Made by a program: the position numbers and the translations under genes
Assembly: GCA_902595105.1 (NCBI GenBank)
Contig: CACJPA010000006.1
Coordinates: forward strand, 1 to 55,786
Length of the DNA stretch: 55,786 nucleotides
Direction of reading: 5' to 3'
Source: an uncultured Pelagibacteraceae bacterium
Lineage (GTDB): Bacteria; Pseudomonadota; Alphaproteobacteria; Pelagibacterales; Pelagibacteraceae
The notes under the pieces: model-generated
What the model saw: the letters and a program-made list of their open reading frames with translations, nothing else
The model's database searches: none
Told to the model about the DNA's origin: nothing
Shown: in pieces, positions 49,249 to 55,786 of the stretch
How the letters are laid out: each line of letters starts with the position of its first letter
Position numbering within the stretch: the first letter of the stretch is position 1

Positions 49249-49980
49249 TTAAAATTTTTCATATCCTTTTTTTTCTAATTCTAAAGCTAAATCTGGACCA
49301 CCAGATTTTACAATTTTTCCATTCATCAAAACATGAACGAAGTCAGGTTTTATATAATCAAGCAATCTTTGGTAGTGTGTAATAATTAAAAATGAATTGT
49401 TTTTATCTCTCAATGTATTAACTCCATCTGCAACAATCTTTAAAGCATCAATATCTAAACCAGAGTCAGTTTCATCTAAAATTGATAGTTTTGGAGCTAG
49501 CAATGACATCTGTAAAATTTCATTTTTCTTTTTTTCTCCTCCAGAAAAACCGACATTTAATTGTCTATTTAATTTTTCCTCATCAAATTTTAGTTCTTTA
49601 GATTTTTCTTTTACCAATTTTAAAAATTCAATAGCATCAAGCTCTTTCTCACCCCTAGCTTTTCTTACAGCGTTTAAAGAAGTTTTTAAAAATATATTTG
49701 TATTTACACCTGGAATTTCTAGAGGATATTGGAAAGCTAAAAATATACCCTTGTGCGCTCTTTCCTCTGTTTCAAGCTCAAATAGATCTTTTTCTTCAAA
49801 AAGAACTTCCCCAGAGACTTCATAGCCCTTTTTTCCAGATAGAATATTTGATAATGTACTTTTTCCAGATCCATTAGGGCCCATAATTGCATGAACCTCA
49901 CCAGGATTTATATCTAAGGATAGCCCGTTTAAAATAGACTTGTTATCAATTGTTGCATTTAAATTATTTATTTTAAGCAT
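49249..49980 (-). CDS. sufC: Fe-S assembly ATPase SufC
   Basis: I use ATG 49980 (MLKINN...), one base after the sufB stop; the earlier codon at 49992 overlaps sufB. The 243-residue ATPase has MGPNGSGKST (Walker A), SGGEKKKNEILQM (SufC-specific signature), and LDETDSGLDIDAL (Walker B). It energises the SufBCD complex. Confidence 0.95.
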   Translation of the reverse strand: MLKINNLNATIDNKSILNGLSLDINPGEVHAIMGPNGSGKSTLSNILSGKKGYEVSGEVLFEEKDLFELETEERAHKGIFLAFQYPLEIPGVNTNIFLKTSLNAVRKARGEKELDAIEFLKLVKEKSKELKFDEEKLNRQLNVGFSGGEKKKNEILQMSLLAPKLSILDETDSGLDIDALKIVADGVNTLRDKNNSFLIITHYQRLLDYIKPDFVHVLMNGKIVKSGGPDLALELEKKGYEKF

Positions 49981-49981
49981 A

Positions 49982-51424
49982 TTAACCAACACTTCCTTCT
50001 AGACTGATACCTACAAGTTTTTGAGCTTCTACAGCGAATTCCATGGGCAATTGTTGCAATACCTCCTTGCAAAAACCGTTAACAATCAAGCCAACAGCTT
50101 CCTCTGGATTTAATCCTCTTTGTTGACAATAATGTAACTGCTCTTCACTAATCTTAGATGTAGTTGCCTCATGAGCAATATTAGATTCAGAATTTTTATT
50201 TTTTATATATGGAACAGTGTGAGCCCCACATTTATTGCCCATTAACAAAGAGTCACACTGAGTATAATTAGTTGAATTTTTAGCTTTTGATGAAATATCA
50301 ACTAATCCTCTGTAAGTCATATCTGAACTACCAGCCGATATTCCTTTCGAAATTATTTTACTTTTAGTATTTTTACCTAAATGAATCATTTTAGTACCTG
50401 TATCAGCTTTTTGATAATTGTTAGTAATAGCTATTGAATAAAACTCACCAACAGAATTATCTCCTTTAAGAATACAACTAGGATACTTCCAAGTAATTGC
50501 AGAACCTGTTTCAACTTGTGTCCATGAAATTTTTGAATTTTTTCCTTTGCACAAACCTCTTTTTGTTACAAAGTTATAAATTCCACCTTTACCATCTTTA
50601 TCGCCTGGATACCAATTTTGAACTGTTGAATATTTAATTTCTGCATCATCAAGTGCAATTAATTCTACATTGGCAGCATGTAATTGATTTTCATCTCGCA
50701 TTGGAGCTGTACATCCTTCTAAGTAGCTAACATAGCTTCCTTTATCAGCAATAATTAAAGTTCTTTCAAATTGACCTGTATTAGATGCATTAATTCTAAA
50801 ATAAGTTGATAGTTCCATTGGACATCTAACACCCTCTGGAATGTATACAAAAGAACCATCTGTAAAAACTGCTGAATTTAATGTTGCAAAAAAGTGATCG
50901 CTTGTTGGGATTACTGAGCCTAAATATTTTTTTACTAATTCAGGGTGATTTTGAATTGCCTCTGATATAGGGCAAAATATAATTCCTTGTTTTGTCAATT
51001 CATCTTTAAAAGTAGTAGCTACTGAGACTGAGTCAAATACAGCATCGACAGCTATTCCATTTAATCTCGCTTGCTCTTGCAAAGGAATTCCAAGTTTTTT
51101 ATAAGTTTCTAAAAGTTTAGGATCCAATTCATCTAAGCTCTTTGGCTTATCTTTCATACTTTTAGGAGCAGAGTAATAATATAAATCTTGATAGTCTATT
51201 TTTGGAAATTTAGGTTTTTGCCAATCTGGTTCTTTTAATACTTTAAATCTTTCAAAAGCTTTTAATCTAAACTCAAGCATCCATGCAGGTTCTTTTTTAA
51301 TATTAGAAATAAATTTAATAACATCTTCATTCAAACCTTTTGGAGCTTGAATATTTTCTATATCTGTAGAAAAACCATATTTATAATCTTTTAAATTATT
51401 TATTTCTTTTTGTCTGTTATCCAT
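49982..51424 (-). CDS. sufB: Fe-S assembly scaffold SufB
   Basis: The 480-residue protein has the SufB blocks [27 protein letters not shown], and C-terminal [25 protein letters not shown] shortened here to HEATTSKI, ending VGLIVNGF. It assembles the nascent cluster with SufC and SufD. It lies 1 base after the iscR-type gene. Confidence 0.95.
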   Translation of the reverse strand: MDNRQKEINNLKDYKYGFSTDIENIQAPKGLNEDVIKFISNIKKEPAWMLEFRLKAFERFKVLKEPDWQKPKFPKIDYQDLYYYSAPKSMKDKPKSLDELDPKLLETYKKLGIPLQEQARLNGIAVDAVFDSVSVATTFKDELTKQGIIFCPISEAIQNHPELVKKYLGSVIPTSDHFFATLNSAVFTDGSFVYIPEGVRCPMELSTYFRINASNTGQFERTLIIADKGSYVSYLEGCTAPMRDENQLHAANVELIALDDAEIKYSTVQNWYPGDKDGKGGIYNFVTKRGLCKGKNSKISWTQVETGSAITWKYPSCILKGDNSVGEFYSIAITNNYQKADTGTKMIHLGKNTKSKIISKGISAGSSDMTYRGLVDISSKAKNSTNYTQCDSLLMGNKCGAHTVPYIKNKNSESNIAHEATTSKISEEQLHYCQQRGLNPEEAVGLIVNGFCKEVLQQLPMEFAVEAQKLVGISLEGSVG

Positions 51425-51425
51425 T

Positions 51426-51851
51426 CTAAACTCTTGTTTCTTTATTGTTATTTAATAAATCTTTTAGGCTTTTATTTTCAAAGAATGTATTTATATGTAT
51501 CTCTAACTCATCCCATAAATTATGAGTAATACACTTTGTGGCTTTACCGTTGCATCCTTTTTTTGATTCTTTTTTACATTGAACAGTTTTTACTTTTTCA
51601 TCTACCGCATGAAAAATATTTGTTAATTTAATTTCGTTTGGGTTTTTATTAAGAACATATCCTCCTTGGGTTCCTCTAATACTTTTAACAATTTCATTTT
51701 TTTTTAGTTTAGAAAAAATTTGCTCTAGATAATCTAATGATATGCCTTGTCTTAACGATATATCTCTTAGTGATACAGGATTGATATTATCAAACCTTGC
51801 TAGATCAACTAATGCCATTACGGCATATCTTCCTTTTGATGTTAGTTTCAT
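51426..51851 (-). CDS. iscR: Rrf2-family Fe-S regulator (IscR type)
   Basis: The 141-residue winged-helix protein has the IscR pattern: [12 protein letters not shown] at the N-terminus, and C92, C100, C107 and H110 in the same relative positions as the cluster ligands of IscR (Cys92/98/104 and His107 in Escherichia coli). It senses the cell's Fe-S status and controls the suf operon, which it heads. An IscR-like box overlaps its own promoter, so it probably represses itself. Confidence 0.92.
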   Translation of the reverse strand: MKLTSKGRYAVMALVDLARFDNINPVSLRDISLRQGISLDYLEQIFSKLKKNEIVKSIRGTQGGYVLNKNPNEIKLTNIFHAVDEKVKTVQCKKESKKGCNGKATKCITHNLWDELEIHINTFFENKSLKDLLNNNKETRV

Positions 51852-51873
51852 TTTTACCCTTAAATTCGAGCTT

Positions 51874-51907
51874 TTTATACATACCCGACTAAAATGGTCA
51901 AGTTTAT
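51874..51907 (-). promoter_or_regulatory. suf operon promoter overlapped by an IscR-type operator
   Basis: On the minus strand TTGACC (51901-51896) and TATAAA (51879-51874) form -35 and -10 boxes with 16 bases between them. ACTTGACCATTTTAGTCGGGT covers the -35 side and spacer and resembles the type 1 IscR site (ATA..TTGACTA...AGTC.GGTAT). A second, partly matching box GACTACCATTTTGTCGC lies at 51920-51936, closer to the divergent hydrolase gene. Confidence 0.7.
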
Positions 51908-51987
51908 AAAGTAAAAAAAGACTACCATTTTGTCGCTCAGTTGTGATAAACGTACCTTTTTTTTGAGAACAATAATCAATTGCACAT

Positions 51988-52644
51988 ATGGATAATAAAA
52001 TTTTAGAAATTTTTATACCTGGACCTGCTGGTAGATTAGAAGCTAAGTATTATAAAAGTAAAAAAAATACTTCTCCTATAGCATTAGTCCTACAACCTCA
52101 TCCACAGTATGGGGGAACTATGAACAATAAAGTAGTTGTAGATACATTTCACACATTCATGGAAAATGATTTTTCAGTTTGCAGAGTAAACTTCAGAGGA
52201 GTTGGGAAAAGTGATGGAGAATTTGATAATGGTCAAGGTGAGCTGGCAGATGCTGCTGCTGCATTAGATTGGTTGGAAAGAGAAAACTTTGATAACTCGC
52301 AATGTTGGGTTTCAGGATTTTCTTTTGGTTCTTTAATTGCAATGCAACTACTAATGAGAAGACCAGAAATAAATAGATTTATAGCTATATCCCCACAACC
52401 CAATGTTTATGATTTTTCTTTTTTATCTCCATGTCCAACGTCTGGGATGGTTGTATATGGAAAAAAAGATGAATTGGTGCCAATAGAATATATTACCGAA
52501 TTGGATAAAAGATTAAGTGCTCAAAAAGGTATCGAAGTCGAATTCCAAACAATAAGTGAAGCAAATCATTTTTTTTCTAAAACTGATGATGCTTTAACTA
52601 AAACATTAGATAAATATATCAAAAAAGAAACAGCTTTATATTAA
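51988..52644 (+). CDS. Alpha/beta hydrolase
   Basis: The 218-residue protein has QPHPQYGGTMNNKVV, VNFRGVGKSDG (oxyanion-loop region), GFSFGSL (nucleophile elbow with Ser), KDELVP with the acid, and ANHFF with the catalytic His. The family (CocE/NonD or DUF-type hydrolases) is common in alphaproteobacteria. It is divergent from the suf operon and may be controlled by the same region. It overlaps anmK by 4 bases. Confidence 0.85.
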   Translation: MDNKILEIFIPGPAGRLEAKYYKSKKNTSPIALVLQPHPQYGGTMNNKVVVDTFHTFMENDFSVCRVNFRGVGKSDGEFDNGQGELADAAAALDWLERENFDNSQCWVSGFSFGSLIAMQLLMRRPEINRFIAISPQPNVYDFSFLSPCPTSGMVVYGKKDELVPIEYITELDKRLSAQKGIEVEFQTISEANHFFSKTDDALTKTLDKYIKKETALY

Positions 52645-53786
52645 TAATTATTTGCTAGCTTACCTCCAACGACCGGAGCATTACATCTTGTCGTATTTGG
52701 AAAAGAAATTGGTAAGTTTAATTTAGATCTAATAGCTAAATATGCAAATGCTTGTGACTCGATATAATCTCCATTTAAATGAAAATTATCAATTATATCA
52801 AAATTATTCTTATTTAAATTTGAATTTCTAATAATTGACTCAATCAAAAATTTGTTCTTTCGACCACCACCACAAAATAAATATTTATTAGAATTATCTT
52901 TATTTAAAAATTTTATTCCTTCTGCAATCAAATATGCTGTAAATTTTGTAATTGTTGAACACCCATCTTCAAAAGACAAACCTCTTGCAAAAGATATATC
53001 AAACTCTTTTACATCTAGTGATTTTGAATAAGATTCGATTTTGAAATTATCTATTGCTTGATTTAGAATTAGTTGATCAATTTTTCCAGATTTTGCAATT
53101 TTACCATCTTCATCAAACTTTAAATTTGAATTATTTCTGATCCATTCATCAATTAAACAATTGCCTGGACCTATATCATAAGCAATCAAATCATCTTCTA
53201 AATTGTTAGATATATCATTTATTATTGTAGCATTAGATATTCCTCCAATGTTAACAATACAAATAGGATTGTCTGAATTATCTCTTTCTTTATTTAAAAA
53301 ATTATTAACTAATAATCTATGGTAAATTGGTGTTAAAGGTGCTCCTTGACCATTGTTATCAATATCTGCTTGTCTAAAATCATAAATTACTGATTTTTTT
53401 AATAATTGAGATAATAAATTTCCATCACCTAGTTGTTTTGTAATTTTTATTTGAGGGTTATGGAAAATTGTTTGACCATGAAAACCTATAAGATCAATTT
53501 CTATTCCATTTTTTATTACTATTTTGCTAATTTTTTCAGCATGAAAAATAGTTATAGCTCTCTCTAAATCATTCAATTCTTTAGAATAATTTATCAAATC
53601 TTCACTATTTTTAATTTTTTCTCTCATAGATGATAATTGCTTATAGAGATCATTGTCGTACTCAAAATATTCATCCAAAATTAGCTCTACCTCATCAAAT
53701 CCATCAGAATTAATTATTGAAATATCGACTCCATCCATGGATGTGCCACTCATTAAGCCCATAGCTGAAAATAATTTTTTTTTCAT
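52641..53786 (-). CDS. anmK: Anhydro-N-acetylmuramic acid kinase AnmK
   Basis: The 381-residue protein has the opening MGLMSGTSMDGVDISII, IGFHGQTIFHNP, ADIDNNGQGAPLTPIYH, IGGISNATII, AYDIGPGNCLID and CGGGRKN motifs. It phosphorylates 1,6-anhydro-MurNAc while opening the anhydro ring, for recycling of peptidoglycan. It is divergent from tyrS by 45 bases. Confidence 0.94.
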   Translation of the reverse strand: MKKKLFSAMGLMSGTSMDGVDISIINSDGFDEVELILDEYFEYDNDLYKQLSSMREKIKNSEDLINYSKELNDLERAITIFHAEKISKIVIKNGIEIDLIGFHGQTIFHNPQIKITKQLGDGNLLSQLLKKSVIYDFRQADIDNNGQGAPLTPIYHRLLVNNFLNKERDNSDNPICIVNIGGISNATIINDISNNLEDDLIAYDIGPGNCLIDEWIRNNSNLKFDEDGKIAKSGKIDQLILNQAIDNFKIESYSKSLDVKEFDISFARGLSFEDGCSTITKFTAYLIAEGIKFLNKDNSNKYLFCGGGRKNKFLIESIIRNSNLNKNNFDIIDNFHLNGDYIESQAFAYLAIRSKLNLPISFPNTTRCNAPVVGGKLANNY

Positions 53787-53831
53787 TGATATTATTTTTA
53801 AAAAAAATTTGTATATAGTAACTATAGTCTT
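53787..53831. promoter_or_regulatory. Short divergent anmK-tyrS spacer with a TATAG-TAA-CTATA palindrome
   Basis: The 45-base spacer has TATAG-TAA-CTATA (53814-53826), which resembles the palindrome before dctP. It may reflect a shared -10 element rather than an operator, which is a caution for the motif family noted elsewhere. Confidence 0.35.
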
Positions 53832-55061
53832 ATGAATAAATTTTTAAAAGAATTTAAAGATAGAGGATATTTCTATCAATGTACTAGTGAAGCTGACTTA
53901 TCTAATTTATTAGATAAAGAAAAAATTAAAGCTTACATAGGATTTGATTGCACTGCTGAAAGTTTGCATGTTGGTAGCTTGTTACAAATCATGTGTTTAA
54001 GGTTGTTGCAAAAAAATGGACACCAACCAATTGTATTATTGGGAGGTGGAACAACAAGAATAGGTGATCCCTCAGGAAAAGATAAAACAAGAAAAATTTT
54101 AGATGAAAGTGAAATTGAAAAAAATATTAAAAATATTCAAAATATTCTTAAAAAATTTCTAGATAATGATGATCCAAAAACTAAACCTATATATGTCAAT
54201 AATTATACTTGGCTTAAAGATTTAAATTATATTTCTTTTTTAAGAGATATAGGGAAACATTTTACCATCAATAGAATGCTTACATTTGATAGTGTAAAAC
54301 TAAGATTGGAAAGAGAACAGTCGCTTAGTTATATGGAATTTAATTACATGATACTCCAAGCCTATGATTTTTTAGAATTAAATAAAAAAGAACATTGTGT
54401 TCTACAAATAGGTGGTTCAGATCAGTGGGGGAACATTGTAAACGGTGTCGAGCTTATAAAAAGATATTCTAATAACCAAACTTATGGATTAACAACGCCA
54501 TTGATTACCTTAGCCACAGGTGCAAAAATGGGAAAAACTGAAAATGGCGCAATTTGGTTAGACGAAAAATATTTATCTGCTTATAACTATTGGCAATTTT
54601 GGAGAAACGTTGATGACAGAGATGTAATAAAATTTTTGAAAATGTTTACTGATATTAATATAAATGAAATCAATACTTTAGAGGGAAAAAATATTAACGA
54701 ACTAAAAATATTATTAGCAAACAAAGCTACAGCTATGTTACATGGAGAAGATGCTGCTCAAAATTCTGAACAAGCAGCAAAAGAGGCATTTTCTGGAAAT
54801 TCTTTAGGGTCTAATTTACCAAGTGTTAAAATTGAAGCAAAACAATTGGAAAATAATATCAATATAATCGATTTGATAATTTTATCTAAAGTAGAAAATT
54901 CAAAAAGTGAGATAAGAAGATTAATTAAGGGTAAAGCTATTAAGATTAATGATGCTATAGTTTCAGATGAAAAATTTATTATTAATAAAGAGCTATTTTC
55001 AGAAAATTATTTAAAGCTCTCCATAGGTAAAAAAAGACACATTAAAGTTGAATTAGGTTAG
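53832..55061 (+). CDS. tyrS: Tyrosyl-tRNA synthetase TyrS
   Basis: The 409-residue class I synthetase has HVGS (46-49, the HIGH motif), KMGKT (232-236, the KMSKS motif), SYMEFNYMILQAYDF (Tyr site) and a C-terminal S4-like RNA binding domain (LIILSKVENSKSEIRRLIKG). It charges tRNA-Tyr. It overlaps the convergent AsmA-like gene by 4 bases. Confidence 0.96.
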   Translation: MNKFLKEFKDRGYFYQCTSEADLSNLLDKEKIKAYIGFDCTAESLHVGSLLQIMCLRLLQKNGHQPIVLLGGGTTRIGDPSGKDKTRKILDESEIEKNIKNIQNILKKFLDNDDPKTKPIYVNNYTWLKDLNYISFLRDIGKHFTINRMLTFDSVKLRLEREQSLSYMEFNYMILQAYDFLELNKKEHCVLQIGGSDQWGNIVNGVELIKRYSNNQTYGLTTPLITLATGAKMGKTENGAIWLDEKYLSAYNYWQFWRNVDDRDVIKFLKMFTDININEINTLEGKNINELKILLANKATAMLHGEDAAQNSEQAAKEAFSGNSLGSNLPSVKIEAKQLENNINIIDLIILSKVENSKSEIRRLIKGKAIKINDAIVSDEKFIINKELFSENYLKLSIGKKRHIKVELG

Positions 55062-55786
55062 TTTCTTTTAATTTTTTCAAGAGTTCTAGTTATAAATCTT
55101 GGTGTTAATGTTTTTATTGGGTTTACTGAAGTTTCAAGATCTTTTGGTGGTCCTTTTATTTTAAAACTTACTCCAAAAACACCTTCGCCTGTTTTATCAC
55201 CAACTAAAATCTTACCTAATAGCGGAATTTTACTTATTGTTTTATTTACAGTAGTTGCTGGCACCAAAGTACCTCTTAGACTTATCAATTTTTCTTCTTC
55301 CACATAACCACTCATTAATATCGAAATAGCTGGGCCAATTGCATAAAGTTCATCTATTGTCATTAGATTTTTTTGATTATTGAATTTCATTTCAAACTCA
55401 TCAAATCTTATTCCCTCTCCAGTTAAAATATCAGAAATTCCTTGTAGGGAAGCTAGTGTTAAAAGTTTTGTCAATGCTGGAACTTCTTTTAACTTAAAGT
55501 CATATATTTTAAGATTTGATACTGATTTTTTATTTTTTTTTGTCGATATAAAATCTAAGTTGCCATCATCGAATCCTTTTATAAATTTATATCTTTTTAC
55601 TAATGGTTTTGCTTTAGATGAATAAAGTTTAGTTATTTTTTCACCGTTATCTGTTGTTTCAATAGAAAAAATTATGTTTTTATTATTTTCAAAATTTGCA
55701 GATAAATTTGCATCAACAACTTTATTTTCTTTGATGAAAATTAACCCTTGTAAATTTTTAACAAAATTAATTTCATCTATATAAAC
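55058..55786 (-). CDS. AsmA-like/YhdP-family protein, C-terminal 242 residues, cut by window edge
   Basis: Reading through from the right edge gives one open minus-strand frame to the stop at 55058; an internal TTG at 55474 is not a true start. The C-terminal part LLTLASLQGISDILTGEGIRFDEFEM, then SLRGTLVPATTVNKTISKIPLLGKILVGD, is that of AsmA-like/DUF3971 proteins of alphaproteobacteria, which are large envelope proteins for lipid transport or outer membrane assembly. The N-terminal half and the start lie outside. Confidence 0.8.
   Translation of the reverse strand, partial: VYIDEINFVKNLQGLIFIKENKVVDANLSANFENNKNIIFSIETTDNGEKITKLYSSKAKPLVKRYKFIKGFDDGNLDFISTKKNKKSVSNLKIYDFKLKEVPALTKLLTLASLQGISDILTGEGIRFDEFEMKFNNQKNLMTIDELYAIGPAISILMSGYVEEEKLISLRGTLVPATTVNKTISKIPLLGKILVGDKTGEGVFGVSFKIKGPPKDLETSVNPIKTLTPRFITRTLEKIKRN

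Noticed and set aside
1-55786. tRNA, rRNA, CRISPR arrays, insertion sequences or prophage genes
   Set aside because: None were recognised by eye: no regularly spaced repeats, no transposase, integrase or phage structural motifs, and no cloverleaf sequence was found.

Overview
The window is about 56 kb of very AT-rich, tightly packed bacterial DNA. Gene content, codon use, many TAATG/ATGA overlaps and very short spacers point to a streamlined marine alphaproteobacterium of the SAR11/Pelagibacterales type. The strongest pointers are a SAM-II/SAM-V-like tandem riboswitch ahead of a homocysteine methyltransferase, an iscR-sufBCDSUTA operon, and several binding-protein-dependent importers (sugar ABC, TctABC, TRAP). 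The lineage call is inference; no rRNA or tRNA gene is present.

Region 1 (1-35.5 kb) is an accessory carbohydrate and hydroxy-acid catabolic region. On the minus strand it holds a cut galM-like gene, a XylB-like sugar 1-dehydrogenase, a PhyH dioxygenase and a sugar ABC importer whose permease carries a ~120-residue insertion. These follow tctCBA-SDR-ROK kinase, which is divergent from a pdxA2-like gene. Next come a second XylB-like dehydrogenase, a Gfo/Idh/MocA oxidoreductase and IolD, divergent from an aldehyde dehydrogenase and an HpcH/HpaI aldolase. The middle (17.5-23.7 kb) is the least familiar part: a PanB-superfamily enzyme with a winged-helix protein, a homologue of animal C11orf54 (DUF1907), and a divergent operon of PanE-like reductase, two 2-oxoglutarate/Fe(II)-type oxygenases and a D-2-hydroxyacid dehydrogenase. 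It is followed by a second MocA oxidoreductase, a MauG-type dihaem peroxidase, a Sel1 protein, a TRAP transporter, another hydroxyacid dehydrogenase, iolE and iolG (divergent), an SDR, an aldo/keto reductase and a further PhyH protein.

Region 2 (35.5-41.5 kb) is a molybdopterin-methionine sulfoxide repair module: moaA, moaC, moaD, moaE, msrP, msrQ and a DUF1244 gene overlap or nearly touch on the plus strand, with moaB convergent and a TauE/SafE permease beyond it. Molybdopterin synthesis thus sits next to a molybdoenzyme that uses it. A 2OG-Fe(II) oxygenase follows.

Region 3 (41.5-55.8 kb) is core metabolism: the riboswitch-controlled homocysteine S-methyltransferase, an EamA exporter, a YbaK deacylase, glnA, a 56-residue small protein gene at 45441-45611, the Suf operon led by an IscR-type regulator with its operator, an alpha/beta hydrolase, anmK, tyrS and the C-terminal end of an AsmA-like protein cut by the right edge.

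The most unusual points are the 17.5-23.7 kb cassette, five separate 2OG/Fe(II)-type oxygenases, a decayed copy of a sugar dehydrogenase 5' end, an intrinsic-terminator-like hairpin inside tctB, a peroxidase gene with no standard start for its signal peptide, and a palindromic motif repeated at three catabolic promoters.
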